DNA of 64,000 nucleotides, from the NCBI GenBank assembly GCA_947475415.1, contig CANJLH010000003.1, positions 124,001 to 188,000 of the forward strand, in the 5' to 3' direction. Shown piece by piece: positions 43,870 to 53,157 of the stretch (positions are counted from its first letter, which is position 1; every line of letters begins with the position of its first letter). The DNA is from Caulobacteraceae bacterium (GTDB lineage Bacteria; Pseudomonadota; Alphaproteobacteria; Caulobacterales; Caulobacteraceae). The position numbers were made by a program, and so were the translations under genes. Under the pieces are notes generated by a model, which was not told the DNA's origin, did not search any database, and was given only the letters and a program-made list of their open reading frames with translations.

Positions 43870-45537
43870 CTATCCGCCGATGCGTATGACGCCCACGCCG
43901 TTCTCGATGGAGATCCTTGTACCGAAGGGCCTGGAGTATTCCTGAACTTCTTCGAGGATCCGACGTGCAATCTCGGGGGACGGCCGCTTGGGTGTTCCGA
44001 ACTGCGATCCTGGCCGGTTAGAAAGTCCGAGATCGGCCGGGTAGAGCCGCACCTCCACCAGCTCGCCGTTCTCATAGAGGCTGGAGGTCAGTAGGGTCTT
44101 GAGATTGTCCGGCTGTTCCAGCCAGTCCCAGCGGTCCTCGTTTTCTTCGCCTTCGCCCAAAATGGGGCCGGTTAGCGCCGCCGGCGCCTGGGCGCCGAAG
44201 TCACGCCAGGACCGGAAGATCTGCTGTTGGAACACGAAGTTCGACTGGCCGTAGAAGATCGGCTTGCCCTTGTAGATCTCTACCCCCTTCAGAGTGTGCA
44301 CTCCATGGGCGAAGAATAGGTCTGCGCCCTGGTCGATCACGGCGTGAGCGAACTTGACCTGAAAACTGGCCGGATAGTGGTCAAAGGAATAGGCCTGGAA
44401 GGCGTATCGATTCTGGTGCCAGTGGATGGTGGCCGCCTGGAAGTCGTAGAACTGCTTGCCGGTGCGCACCTCCCGCAGAATGTCGCGCAGGTTCTGCGGA
44501 TCCATGTCGTAGGTGAATTCCCCCGGACCCGGGGTCACACGGAAGCGGGTTCCAAACGCGCTCAGGGTGTCGCCGCCGGACCTGTCGCCGGCGATGGCCC
44601 GCAGCTGCGCCATCTGCTTGGCGGTGACGCCGTTGTAGACGGTGAGCCGAAGGTCGTTGCTCTTGGCCTCGATCTTTTCGTGACGCCCCTCGGAATGACT
44701 CATCTGCGCCATCAGTTCGTTGGCGTTAGCCTCGCCGATCACCTTGTCGCCGGGTTTACCGGCCTTGAAGTTGACGCCGAACACCAGGACCTCGCCCGGA
44801 GCGTCCTTTGGGATGGTGATCGGGCGGTCGACCTCCTTGCGGCGCGCCAGGATCGAATCCCGCATCGCCCGCAGTTGTGAAAGCTGCTCGTCGCTGACGT
44901 AGACGGGGGTCTCGGCGGGCAGGCCCTGGATGTTCTTGCTGCGGGCGTAGATGCCGACCATCCCTGCCGTACCCTTCGGCGTGGCGACGAAGCGGGCCAT
45001 TCGCGCCTCGGTCTCATTATAGTCAGCGCCAACGTGCTCGATCCCCACCCGGTGCAGCTCGCGGAAATTGGACCACAGGCCCTCATCTCCGTTGTCGACG
45101 GTGTGGTTGTTGGCCTTCGAGACAATGTCGATGCCCATGTTGGCCCAATCGTCCGCCACCGACGCCGGCGCCTCCATATGGGCGATCACGCCGCGAAAGG
45201 TGTCGTGGTCTACGATGTTGTTCTCGTTGTTGGCCAAGGTGAGGTCGGCGTTGCGCATGATCTCCACCAGCGCCTGGATGTCCGGATCGTTGCTCCTGGA
45301 GAATGGAATCATCTGAATCAGGTCGCCAACCGTGACCACGGTGAAAGGCTGCTTGATCTTCAGAGCCAATTCCACCGACGGATCGCGGCGGGTCTCGGCT
45401 TTGGAGAAGATCAGCGAGGTCTGAGCGTGGGCGGGAATTGCGCCGACCAATATCGCGCTCAGGCCCAGGCGAGCGCCGAGGATAAACGCACACCGTAGCG
45501 GTGAAAATTGAGCGGGGCGGGTGGTCAAATCGGACAT
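43870..45537 (-). CDS. CapA-family metallophosphoesterase-like protein, exported
   Basis: 555 aa. Signal peptide (CAFILGARLGLSAILVGAIPAHAQ). Metal-site strands of the CapA/PgsA fold: VTVGDLIQ, NNENNI where family members usually have NLE, KANNHTVDNG, and the C-terminal FFAHGVHTLKGVEIYKGKPIFYGQSNFVFQ (GxHx...ExYxxxxIxYxxxNF). A large charged insertion (about residues 175-310) is unusual. CapA proteins belong to poly-gamma-glutamate synthesis, but no pgs genes are here, so an independent hydrolase role is likely. GAGGAG precedes the start. Confidence 0.85.
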   Translation of the reverse strand: MSDLTTRPAQFSPLRCAFILGARLGLSAILVGAIPAHAQTSLIFSKAETRRDPSVELALKIKQPFTVVTVGDLIQMIPFSRSNDPDIQALVEIMRNADLTLANNENNIVDHDTFRGVIAHMEAPASVADDWANMGIDIVSKANNHTVDNGDEGLWSNFRELHRVGIEHVGADYNETEARMARFVATPKGTAGMVGIYARSKNIQGLPAETPVYVSDEQLSQLRAMRDSILARRKEVDRPITIPKDAPGEVLVFGVNFKAGKPGDKVIGEANANELMAQMSHSEGRHEKIEAKSNDLRLTVYNGVTAKQMAQLRAIAGDRSGGDTLSAFGTRFRVTPGPGEFTYDMDPQNLRDILREVRTGKQFYDFQAATIHWHQNRYAFQAYSFDHYPASFQVKFAHAVIDQGADLFFAHGVHTLKGVEIYKGKPIFYGQSNFVFQQQIFRSWRDFGAQAPAALTGPILGEGEENEDRWDWLEQPDNLKTLLTSSLYENGELVEVRLYPADLGLSNRPGSQFGTPKRPSPEIARRILEEVQEYSRPFGTRISIENGVGVIRIGG

Positions 45538-45602
45538 GACGAATCTCCTCAACGCGGCAGGTTCGCCTGCCACCGTCTAGCTCGGACTGGCGACGGCGAT
45601 TG

Positions 45603-46877
45603 TTATGCCGACTCTGCCTTGGGCCCCCACAGCCGCCCGAAGGTCAGGACAGAGGTGAGCCCGATCAGCGCCGCGAGCGCCAGCCAGGCGCCGGGCATCG
45701 CCTTGTTGCCGGTCGCATGGATCAGGGCGGTGCTGATCGCGGGCGTAAACCCGCCAAACAGCGCCGTTGCCAGACTATAGGCTAATGAGAACCCAACCGT
45801 GCGGACATGATTGGGCATTATCTCCGTCAGAAAGGCCACCATCGCGCCGTTGTAGGTGGAATAGATCACCGCGAAGGTCAGTTGCACCGTCAGCAAGCGC
45901 TCGAACGACGGAGCGCCCACCAGCCACATCATCAGCGGGTAACCGACGACAAGCGCGGTCAGCGAGGCGGCGATCAATTGCCTGCGGCGTCCAACCCGGT
46001 CAGACATGGCGCCCATGACGGGCAGCAGGATGAAATTGGTCAGGCCGACACAAAGGGTGACGAACAGGCTCTCCACCGGCGAAAGATGCAGCTCCTTTGC
46101 GCCAAAAGTCGGCGTGTAGGTGGTGATCAGATAGAAGAACACGGTGGTGGTCACCGCCATCATCATACCGCGCAACACCAGGCTCCAGTGGGTCGCGACC
46201 GAACTTAACGCCTGGCGCAGGCTCGGCCGATCTGTCCGCGCCAGAAACACCGGCGTTTCCTCCAGTCGCCGGCGCACGACCAGCAGGAAGGGGATCAAGA
46301 GGCAGCCGATGATAAAGGGAACCCGCCAGCCGAACGCGCCCATCTCATCCTTGCTCAGGACGGTGTTGAGAACGATGCCGAGCAGCGCGGCGAATACGAC
46401 CGCCACCTGCTGGCTGGCCGATTGCCAGGCCACGTAGAACCCCTTGCGGCCCTCCGTGGCGATTTCCGACAGATAGACCGACACCCCGCCAAGCTCGACG
46501 CCCGCGGACAGTCCCTGTACGAGCCGTCCCACAAGCACGATCAGTGGCGCGGCGACGCCTATCTGCGCATAGGTGGGCGTCGCGGCGATCGCCAAGGTGC
46601 CCAAGGCCATGAGCGCCAGCGTCAACAGCAGACCCTTGCGGCGCCCATGCTTGTCGATATAGGCGCCGAGCACCAGCGCGCCGACCGGACGCATAAGGAA
46701 CCCGGCCCCGAAGGTCATCAGGGTCGCCATCAACGAGACGTACTCGTCAGCGTTGGGAAAATACGCCTTTGAGATATGCGCGGCGTAATAGCCGAACACC
46801 ATGAAATCATACATCTCCAGAAAGTTGCCGCTCGCGACGATGAAGACGGACTTGAAGGAGGATTTCTGGCTCGTCAC
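45603..46877 (-). CDS. MFS symporter, MHS family (citrate/tricarballylate-like)
   Basis: 424 aa, twelve helices. FIVASGNFLEMYDFMVFGYYAAHIS is the MHS N-terminal motif, and GAYIDKHGRRKGLLLTL the loop 2-3 motif. GRLVQGLSAGVELGGVSVYLSE and SDRVGRRRQLIA are characteristic as well. Close in pattern to the citrate-proton symporter CitA group, so a carboxylate substrate is likely. It is 65 bases downstream of nothing shared; the CapA-like gene follows on the same strand after 65 bases. Confidence 0.88.
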   Translation of the reverse strand: MTSQKSSFKSVFIVASGNFLEMYDFMVFGYYAAHISKAYFPNADEYVSLMATLMTFGAGFLMRPVGALVLGAYIDKHGRRKGLLLTLALMALGTLAIAATPTYAQIGVAAPLIVLVGRLVQGLSAGVELGGVSVYLSEIATEGRKGFYVAWQSASQQVAVVFAALLGIVLNTVLSKDEMGAFGWRVPFIIGCLLIPFLLVVRRRLEETPVFLARTDRPSLRQALSSVATHWSLVLRGMMMAVTTTVFFYLITTYTPTFGAKELHLSPVESLFVTLCVGLTNFILLPVMGAMSDRVGRRRQLIAASLTALVVGYPLMMWLVGAPSFERLLTVQLTFAVIYSTYNGAMVAFLTEIMPNHVRTVGFSLAYSLATALFGGFTPAISTALIHATGNKAMPGAWLALAALIGLTSVLTFGRLWGPKAESA

Positions 46878-47077
46878 AGGCGGGGCGTCTCTTCCTTGAA
46901 GCTGGGTCTGGCGACCCTTTGCACGCCGCCATTCTCCGATCCGCCGGTGATAACTCAGCCGATCAGGGTTTGCGAGCCGATCGCATTGGCGCGCGCCAGA
47001 CAGATCATTCGCTCAAAACAGGCATCCACGGATGATTTCGCGTTATTCTGCCGAAAAGCACGTTGGAGGACGCCAGA

Positions 47078-48091
47078 ATGCGGGTCGGACTGTTGTACGA
47101 TTTGGCCAATCCTCCGCATATCGCGCGGGACGATGCCGAATTCTACGCCCACGAACTCGACCAGATCGAGCGGGCGGACGCCTGGGGCATCGGCGGCGTT
47201 TGGTTCACCGAACACCACTTCACCGCCGACTATACCGCCAATCCGTTGGTGATGATCGCCGCCGCCGCCGGGCGGACGAAGCGGGCGGCCCTCGGGACGG
47301 GGATCCTGATCCCCTGCCTCTATCACCCGGTCCGGCTGGCTGAGGAGATCGCCACGCTGGACGTGCTGTCCAACGGGCGGGTGGAGATCGGGGTTGGGCT
47401 CGGCTGGGCCATCGAGGAATTCAAGGCGTTCGGCGTCGACCCGGCCCGGCGGGCGGGGATCGTGCGCGAGACTCTGGAGATCCTGCGGCTGGCCTGGACC
47501 GAGGATGTATTCTCCTACCGGGGGATGTACTTCAGCCTGGACGACGTGCGTGTCCGGCCGAAGCCGGTGCAAAAGCCGCACCCGCCAATCTGGGGGGGCG
47601 CGACGACCGTGGCCGGGGCCGAACGGGTGGCCCGCTGGCGCCTGCCGCTGTTGTGGGTGGAGCCGGAAATATCCCGGGCCTACATGGCCGCCTATGTGGC
47701 CGAAGGCTTCCCCGTCGGGGAGGCCGACATCGACGGCTACATCAATATGTTCGTCTGCGACGATCCGGCGGCGACCTGGCCTGAGGTGCGTCAATATTTC
47801 CTCTACCAGGCCCGCCGGCCCGACATCAAAAGCCGCCGCGCCGGGCCGGGCGGCGCCATCAGCGACCGCCGCGAAATCACCCTTGATGACATCGAAAGGC
47901 AGCGGGAGACCGGCGACATCCTGGTGGTCACGCCCAAAGAGGCGGTCGAAGCGGTGCGCAAACGGGCGGGCGGCTTTCCGGTCAGCGGCTTCTTCTGCCA
48001 CAATCGTATCTGCGGCATGCCCGATGTTCTGAGCGATCGGCACGTCGAGTTGCTCGCCAAGCACGTCGCGCCGGCCCTTCAGGCCGATTGA
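47078..48091 (+). CDS. LLM class flavin-dependent oxidoreductase
   Basis: 337 aa luciferase-like TIM barrel using FMN (or F420 in actinobacteria). FYAHELDQIERADAWGIGGVWFTEHHF, RAALGTGILIPCLYHPVRLAEEIATLDVLSNGRVEIGVGLGW and KPVQKPHPPIWGGA are the family's ordered motifs. GGAGGA at 47065-47070 sets the ATG at 47078. Substrate unknown. Followed after 46 bases by a medium-chain dehydrogenase, likely in one operon. Confidence 0.88.
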   Translation: MRVGLLYDLANPPHIARDDAEFYAHELDQIERADAWGIGGVWFTEHHFTADYTANPLVMIAAAAGRTKRAALGTGILIPCLYHPVRLAEEIATLDVLSNGRVEIGVGLGWAIEEFKAFGVDPARRAGIVRETLEILRLAWTEDVFSYRGMYFSLDDVRVRPKPVQKPHPPIWGGATTVAGAERVARWRLPLLWVEPEISRAYMAAYVAEGFPVGEADIDGYINMFVCDDPAATWPEVRQYFLYQARRPDIKSRRAGPGGAISDRREITLDDIERQRETGDILVVTPKEAVEAVRKRAGGFPVSGFFCHNRICGMPDVLSDRHVELLAKHVAPALQAD

Positions 48092-48137
48092 CGATGGTTA
48101 GATCCACAGGCCTTTCGGCCCTAGATCGGAGGAGACC

Positions 48138-49160
48138 ATGAAGGCCGCATACCTATTGGATGGCGCGATTCAGACCGGAAACCTGCCGGATCCCGAGCCT
48201 GGTCCGGGTCAGGTGCTGGTGCGGACGCACAGCTGCGGAATGTGCGCATCGGACCTGCACCTGAAGCTGCATGGCGAGCGGCTGATTGAATGGTCGAACG
48301 CAAATGACGGGCCGTTCAAGATCGACCTCTCTCGCCCACTGGTCATGGGCCATGAGTACGTGGGCGAGGTGGTCGACTACGGTCCCGCAACCCAACGGAT
48401 CGTCCCAAAGGGAACCCGTGTCACCTCGCCACCCAGCGTGCCTACGCCGAGCGGACCGCGCATCGTCGGCCTGTCCAATGACTGTCCGGGCGGATTCGGT
48501 GAACTGATGGTGTTGTCGGAGGACATGTTGTGCGTGATCCCCGACGACCTTGAGACCGACAGGGCGGCCATGTCTGAGCCCCTGGGCGTGGGTCTGGGAT
48601 ATGTCCGTAACGCCCGGCTGACCGCAGAGGACACCCCCCTGGTGGTGGGATGCGGCGCCATCGGCCTGGCCATGATCATGGCGCTGAAACTCACCAACTC
48701 ACGTCCGATCATCGCCAGCGACTATTCCGCAGCCCGCCGCGACCTGGCGGCACGGGCCGGTGCGGACATCGTCATCGACCCTGCGGACGCCTCGCCGTTC
48801 GGACCGCAGGGCGCCCGCACGCCCAACGTGATCTTCGAATGCGTCGGCGTTCCCGGCGTGCTGGATCAGATCATCCGCAATTGCGCGACGGGCGCGCGGA
48901 TAATTGTGCCCGGCTGGTGCCTGGAGCCCGACCAGATGCTGACGGTCTGCGCCCACACCAAGGGACTGAACCTCCAATTCGGCGGCGCTCCAAAGCCCGA
49001 GGACTTCCATCGCGCGCTGCGGTCTATCGCCGACGGAAGCATCGACCCTGGCAGCTGGCTCGGCCGCCGGGTTGGACTGAGCGCGGTGGCCGAGGAACTC
49101 GCCAAGGTGGGCGACCCGATGAACCCCATCCGCGTCGTCGTCGACCCGCGGCTGGACTGA
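48138..49160 (+). CDS. Zinc-binding medium-chain dehydrogenase
   Basis: 340 aa MDR. Catalytic zinc ligands: Cys in SCGMCASDLH and His-Glu in GHEYVGEV. NAD(P)-fold GCGAIGLAMIMAL. The four-Cys structural zinc lobe of alcohol dehydrogenases is absent; its place is taken by SPPSVPTPSGPRIVGLSNDCPGGFGELM. Such enzymes occur among threonine/sorbitol-type and other MDRs; substrate unknown. GGAGGAG precedes the ATG closely. Confidence 0.87.
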   Translation: MKAAYLLDGAIQTGNLPDPEPGPGQVLVRTHSCGMCASDLHLKLHGERLIEWSNANDGPFKIDLSRPLVMGHEYVGEVVDYGPATQRIVPKGTRVTSPPSVPTPSGPRIVGLSNDCPGGFGELMVLSEDMLCVIPDDLETDRAAMSEPLGVGLGYVRNARLTAEDTPLVVGCGAIGLAMIMALKLTNSRPIIASDYSAARRDLAARAGADIVIDPADASPFGPQGARTPNVIFECVGVPGVLDQIIRNCATGARIIVPGWCLEPDQMLTVCAHTKGLNLQFGGAPKPEDFHRALRSIADGSIDPGSWLGRRVGLSAVAEELAKVGDPMNPIRVVVDPRLD

Positions 49161-49205
49161 CGCGCGCGCCATCCGCGCGCTGTGAGGAGTCTTGGCGAGG
49201 CGCGG

Positions 49206-49517
49206 TCAGATCTTCAGATTGTCGCGCCAGGCCATGACCTCAAGTTCCGCGCGGACCGCGTCTTCGATCGGAATCACCGGCCGGGCCTGGAACTCGAACG
49301 CCGGCAACATCGAACAGAGCTTGTGGACCTCCAGCGGGTCATCGCAATCGGCCAGCATGTAGCCGCCCCAGTCACCGACACGGATCACGAACATCTCGAT
49401 CTTGAAATTTGCCGGCGCCTGCCACTGACGGAAGACATCGAGGATACGCTGCTGCGCCTTCTCGTACTCGATGGCCGAACCCTGCGAGCGCTCATTCCAG
49501 GTGATCATGTACTTCAT
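49206..49517 (-). CDS. DUF3303 domain-containing protein
   Basis: 103 aa, ferredoxin-fold dimeric protein of the DUF3303 family: MKYMITWNERSQGSAIEYEKAQQRILDVFRQWQAP and FVIRVGDWGGYMLADCDDPLEVHKLCSMLPAFEFQARPVIPIEDAV. Function unknown in the family. GGGAGG seven bases before the ATG at 49517. Convergent with the dehydrogenase gene, 45 bases away. Confidence 0.85.
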   Translation of the reverse strand: MKYMITWNERSQGSAIEYEKAQQRILDVFRQWQAPANFKIEMFVIRVGDWGGYMLADCDDPLEVHKLCSMLPAFEFQARPVIPIEDAVRAELEVMAWRDNLKI

Positions 49518-49660
49518 GCCGTCGCCTCCCCGTCTTCCAGGCCAGCCGACCATCCGCGGTTATCCGCCTGATGCACGGACCGGCTGCGCCTGCACAACAA
49601 CAAGTTGTTCATTGCGACCGAGAATTGTCAAATCGATTTCCATCACGCCCACGGCCGTCT

Positions 49661-49688
49661 GACGGCCGCCGCAACCGAGGCGGCCGTC
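49661..49688. terminator. Perfect 10-bp hairpin after the SPFH gene
   Basis: GACGGCCGCC (49661-49670) and GGCGGCCGTC (49679-49688) are exact complements around an eight-base loop. It lies 13 bases after the SPFH stop on the minus strand. No T-run follows on that strand, so it may be a 3'-end stabiliser or a weak terminator. Confidence 0.5.
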
Positions 49689-49700
49689 GTCTTCAGCGAC

Positions 49701-50708
49701 CTACTTTGATCCCTCCGGCACCAGGCCCCAGGCCCCCTGTCCCAGTATGCAAGTTGTCGCCTTGGGCGGGCACAGACCCATCGAGCGCTCGGCATAGATC
49801 TGCTCGATGATCTCGGGATTGGCCCGCAGCGCTTCACCCCGCAGCCGCGTGCTTTCGGCGATGCCGCGCGCCGTCTCGATCTGAGCGGCGGCATTCGCTT
49901 CAGCCTCCGCCTTGCGCTGCTGCGCCGCCAGCGTCCGCTGCTCGGTCTCGGTGCGCGCCTTGATGGCGTTGGTGATCGCGTCGGGATAGCGGATGGTGCC
50001 GACCCACTGCAGGTCGGAAATCTCCACCCCTTCGGCGGCCCATTTCGCGCGGAGAGGTACGAAGGCCTTCTGCAGCACGGCCTGGCGGCCGGCGCCCATC
50101 AGCGAGCCCGTGCACTCCGAGGCCAGGGGCGCAGGGCCGCCGCCAGCAGGGGCGCTAGGTTGGTTCAGGCTGCATGAGACCGGCACCTTCTCGGTTTCCC
50201 GGGATAGAAAGGAACGCGTGTCATTGCGAATCGGGCCGTCGATTAGATCGTCGAAGTTGAGCCGGTATTTGGCGAATATTTCAGCCGCCCGGTTATCCTG
50301 TACTTTGATCGTCAGCTGTACGTCGGCAGTCATCGGCAGGCCGGTCTGGTCGGCGAATGCGATCTCTTCATTCTCCTTGCCATCGCTATTCGCCTCTCGG
50401 GTGAAGGAATAGATGCGCTGACGGGTCGAATATTTGATAATCTGCTCGCCGATCCCGCGCCAGTGCCATCCTGGACGAAGTTCCGTCGGCTGCACCCCGG
50501 CGTTGGCGCCGAAAGTCTTATTCAGGATGCCGACCTCGCCCGACTGGATGGTGGTGGAATGGCTCAACACCGTACAGCCCGAGACCACTAGGAAAAGGCC
50601 CAGGCCGCCGACCGTGCCAAGGAACTTCAGGCGCGTCGCGGTGCGAGCGCGGGCCTCCGCCGCGGCCGCCTTGCGTTGCGCCGCGCGTTCCTCGATTTCG
50701 TCGGTCAT
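49701..50708 (-). CDS. SPFH/prohibitin-domain membrane protein
   Basis: 335 aa. A charged 25-residue leader, a hydrophobic stretch (LKFLGTVGGLGLFLVVSGCTVL) whose end matches a lipobox (VSGC45), then the SPFH fold (GEVGILNKTFG...PGWHW..., PMTADVQLTIKVQD) and a coiled coil (TETEQRTLAAQQRKAEAEANAAAQIETARGIAES). Five cysteines (45, 179, 199, 313, 320) with the pairs 179/199 and 313/320 are unusual in SPFH proteins and suggest a periplasmic domain with disulfides. Overlaps the start of a two-helix protein, which it may depend on. Confidence 0.85.
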   Translation of the reverse strand: MTDEIEERAAQRKAAAAEARARTATRLKFLGTVGGLGLFLVVSGCTVLSHSTTIQSGEVGILNKTFGANAGVQPTELRPGWHWRGIGEQIIKYSTRQRIYSFTREANSDGKENEEIAFADQTGLPMTADVQLTIKVQDNRAAEIFAKYRLNFDDLIDGPIRNDTRSFLSRETEKVPVSCSLNQPSAPAGGGPAPLASECTGSLMGAGRQAVLQKAFVPLRAKWAAEGVEISDLQWVGTIRYPDAITNAIKARTETEQRTLAAQQRKAEAEANAAAQIETARGIAESTRLRGEALRANPEIIEQIYAERSMGLCPPKATTCILGQGAWGLVPEGSK

Positions 50709-50959
50709 TTTTCCGCCTCCTCATTTGTACGGCGTTGTTCGTCGTTACGCAGCCACTGCCCCACAAGTCTGACCCAGTATGCGGTGAAGGCGATGAGCAG
50801 CGCAGCCAACACCAGCGCTACGACGGTCGCGACCAGCGTACCGCCATCGAAGTGCGCCTCGAGGATCGCTGGTGTGATGACCCGATACGCGATGACGGCG
50901 AACAGCAGGGAAACAGCTATTCCGGTCACCGCCAGGGCGGCGGCTTTGAACTCGCGCAT
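50705..50959 (-). CDS. Two-helix membrane protein, partner of the SPFH gene
   Basis: 84 aa: FKAAALAVTGIAVSLLFAVIAYRVI and GGTLVATVVALVLAALLIAFTAYWV are two transmembrane helices, joined by a short acidic/His loop; a charged C-terminal tail follows (LRNDEQRRTNEEAEK). ATG 50959 is preceded by GGAGAAGC. It overlaps the SPFH start by four bases, so the two are one operon and likely one complex. No family recognised. Confidence 0.75.
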   Translation of the reverse strand: MREFKAAALAVTGIAVSLLFAVIAYRVITPAILEAHFDGGTLVATVVALVLAALLIAFTAYWVRLVGQWLRNDEQRRTNEEAEK

Positions 50960-51113
50960 CCCGCTTCTCCTCGCCAAACCGCCGTCAACGCCGACCCCGC
51001 CGGCTTGGGCTTGGCGTTCAGATGACAGCAGCTGACCTTCAGGTGCAAGGTTCGCTCTCCACCGGACACCCACGTCAAATCCAGTCACAGAGGAAAAGTT
51101 GTGATTTGTCGGT

Positions 51114-51143
51114 ACGGCGCATGGGGTCGAACCGCCATGCGCC
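51114..51143. terminator. Hairpin downstream of dapE
   Basis: CGGCGCATGG (51114-51123) pairs perfectly with CCATGCGCCG (51134-51143); the loop GGTCGAACCG can add GGT/ACC pairing. It sits 32 bases after the dapE stop (minus strand), at the end of the argB-HAD-dapD-dapE run. The minus-strand sequence after it is not strictly T-rich. Confidence 0.5.
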
Positions 51144-51175
51144 GCGACTGAGGTATGGGCCCTGTTACCGCCCCC

Positions 51176-52315
51176 TCACCCTGCCGCGAAATACCGTGCA
51201 ATCACCCGCCCATAGACCGCCTGCAGCCGTACGATCTCCGCCACAGGAACCCGCTCATCCACAGCATGCATGGTGGTCCCCACGAGACCCAGCTCCAACA
51301 CCGGGCACAGGGCGCGGATGAAGCGGGCGTCGGAGGTGCCTCCGGTGGTGGAGAGCTCCGGCTCGGTCCCGGCCACGTCCTTGACCGCTGCGGCCACCAG
51401 CTCGGTGAATGGGCCGCGTTCGGTCAGGAACGCCTCGCCGCTGATATCGGGCTTGACCTCCACCTCGCAGCGCGTGCCCCGCGCGGTTTCGGCCGCCACG
51501 GTCTTGATCCAGGCGACCAGGGAGGCGCCGGTGTGGTTGGGATTGAAGCGAATGTTGAGCCGGCCCCAGGCGCTGGCCGGGATGACGTTGGTGGCCCCCG
51601 CCGGGGCCGAAACCCCGGTGATCTCCAGGTTCGAGGGCTGGAATTCCGCATAGCCGCCATCCAGCCGGTGGGTCGCCAGCCGCGACAGGATCGCCACCAG
51701 AACCGGAAGGGGATTGGCCGCCCGCTGCGGATAGGCCACGTGGCCCTGGATTCCCTTCACGGTGATCTCGGCGTTGACGCTTCCGCGCCGGCCCACCTTG
51801 ATCATGTCGCAGAAGGTCTCCGCGGCAGTGGGTTCGCCCACGATACAGTGGTCCACCGCCTCGCCTTCGGCCATCAGGGCGTCCACCACCGGCTTGGTGC
51901 CGTGGGTCGCCACGCCCTCCTCGTCGCCGGTGATCAGGAAGGACAGCGAGCCCGTCACCGTCCCAGCCGCGATGGCCTCGGCGGCGGCGGCGGCGAAGGC
52001 GGCGATGGAACCTTTCATGTCCACCGCACCACGGCCGATCAGCATCCCGTCCACCACCTCCGCGGCGAAGGGATCCTGGGTCCAGGCGGCCCCGTCACCC
52101 ACCGGCACCACATCGGTGTGACCGGCGAAGCAGAGGTTTGGGCGCTCAGTCCCGTAGCGGGCGTAGAGGTTCTCGATCTCGCCGAACTTCATCCGCCTGC
52201 AGGCGAAGCCCAGCCCGGCCAGGGTCTTCTCCAGCACGTCCATGGCGCCCGCATCCACAGGCGTCACCGAAGCTCGGCGGATCAGGTCGCGGGTGAGTTC
52301 GACGGCGTCGACCAC
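51176..52315 (-). CDS. dapE: Succinyl-diaminopimelate desuccinylase
   Basis: 379 aa di-zinc peptidase-M20 enzyme that frees L,L-diaminopimelate for lysine and peptidoglycan. NLCFAGHTDVVPVGD carries the first metal His and catalytic Asp; GAVDMKGSIAAFAAA the bridging Asp; TGDEEGVATHGT the catalytic Glu pair; GTTMHAVDERV the C-terminal His. Dimerisation lid in the middle. One base after dapD (minus strand), same operon. Confidence 0.97.
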   Translation of the reverse strand: MVDAVELTRDLIRRASVTPVDAGAMDVLEKTLAGLGFACRRMKFGEIENLYARYGTERPNLCFAGHTDVVPVGDGAAWTQDPFAAEVVDGMLIGRGAVDMKGSIAAFAAAAAEAIAAGTVTGSLSFLITGDEEGVATHGTKPVVDALMAEGEAVDHCIVGEPTAAETFCDMIKVGRRGSVNAEITVKGIQGHVAYPQRAANPLPVLVAILSRLATHRLDGGYAEFQPSNLEITGVSAPAGATNVIPASAWGRLNIRFNPNHTGASLVAWIKTVAAETARGTRCEVEVKPDISGEAFLTERGPFTELVAAAVKDVAGTEPELSTTGGTSDARFIRALCPVLELGLVGTTMHAVDERVPVAEIVRLQAVYGRVIARYFAAG

Positions 52316-52316
52316 A

Positions 52317-53156
52317 TCAGTCCCTCAACAGTTCATTGATGCTGGTCTTCGAGCGCGTGCGCTCGTCCACCGTCTTCATGATCACCGCGCAATAGGTAGA
52401 GGGCAGCCCCTCATGGGCGGCCGGACGGTTGCCGGACACCACCACCGAAAAGGGCGGGATATGGCCGGTGATGGTCTCTCCGGTCTGGCGGTTCACGATC
52501 GGGGTGGTGGAGGTGATGTAGACTCCCATGGACAGCACGCTGCCACGACCCACGATCACCCCTTCGGCCACCTCGGCGCGGGCGCCGATGAAACAGTCGT
52601 CCTCGACGATGGTCGGGTTGGCCTGCAGCGGTTCCAGCACCCCGCCGATCCCGGCGCCGCCGGAGATGTGGCAGTTCCGCCCGATCTGGGCGCAGGAGCC
52701 AACCGTGGCCCAGGTGTCGACCATGGTGTTCTCGCCCACATAGGCGCCGATGTTCACGAACGACGGCATCAACACCACCCCCTTGGCCACATAGGCGCCG
52801 TGGCGCACCACACAGCCGGGTACGGCGCGCAGGCCCGCGGCCTCGAAATCGGCGGCCTGCCAGCCCATGAACTTGGTGGCGACCTTGTCCCAGTAGGGGC
52901 CGGGCGCGTCGGCCTGGATCACCCCGTTGGCGTTGAGACGGAAGGACAGCAGGATCGCCTGCTTGATCCACTGGTGAACCTCCCAGCGGCCGTCGTCCTG
53001 GCGCTCGGCGACACGGATTTGGCCGGCGTCCAACAGGTTCAGGGTTTCGGTCACGGCCGTGCGCACCGGTCCGGTTGTGGCTGTGGAGATCCCGTCCCGG
53101 GCTTCCCAGGCGGTTTCGACTTCCAGCTTCAGGTCGGCGGGGGAGATGGTGCTCAT
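52317..53156 (-). CDS. dapD: Tetrahydrodipicolinate N-succinyltransferase
   Basis: 279 aa. An N-terminal helical domain, then left-handed beta-helix hexapeptide repeats ([58 protein letters not shown]) and the C-terminal extension. Uses succinyl-CoA, so this organism makes lysine by the succinylase route, which dapE next to it continues. Confidence 0.97.
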   Translation of the reverse strand: MSTISPADLKLEVETAWEARDGISTATTGPVRTAVTETLNLLDAGQIRVAERQDDGRWEVHQWIKQAILLSFRLNANGVIQADAPGPYWDKVATKFMGWQAADFEAAGLRAVPGCVVRHGAYVAKGVVLMPSFVNIGAYVGENTMVDTWATVGSCAQIGRNCHISGGAGIGGVLEPLQANPTIVEDDCFIGARAEVAEGVIVGRGSVLSMGVYITSTTPIVNRQTGETITGHIPPFSVVVSGNRPAAHEGLPSTYCAVIMKTVDERTRSKTSINELLRD

Positions 53157-53157
53157 G

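Noticed and set aside
51155..52339. Long plus-strand frame opposite dapE, with similar frames opposite dapD and argB
   Set aside because: The minus-strand genes carry complete catalytic motifs and form a conserved operon.
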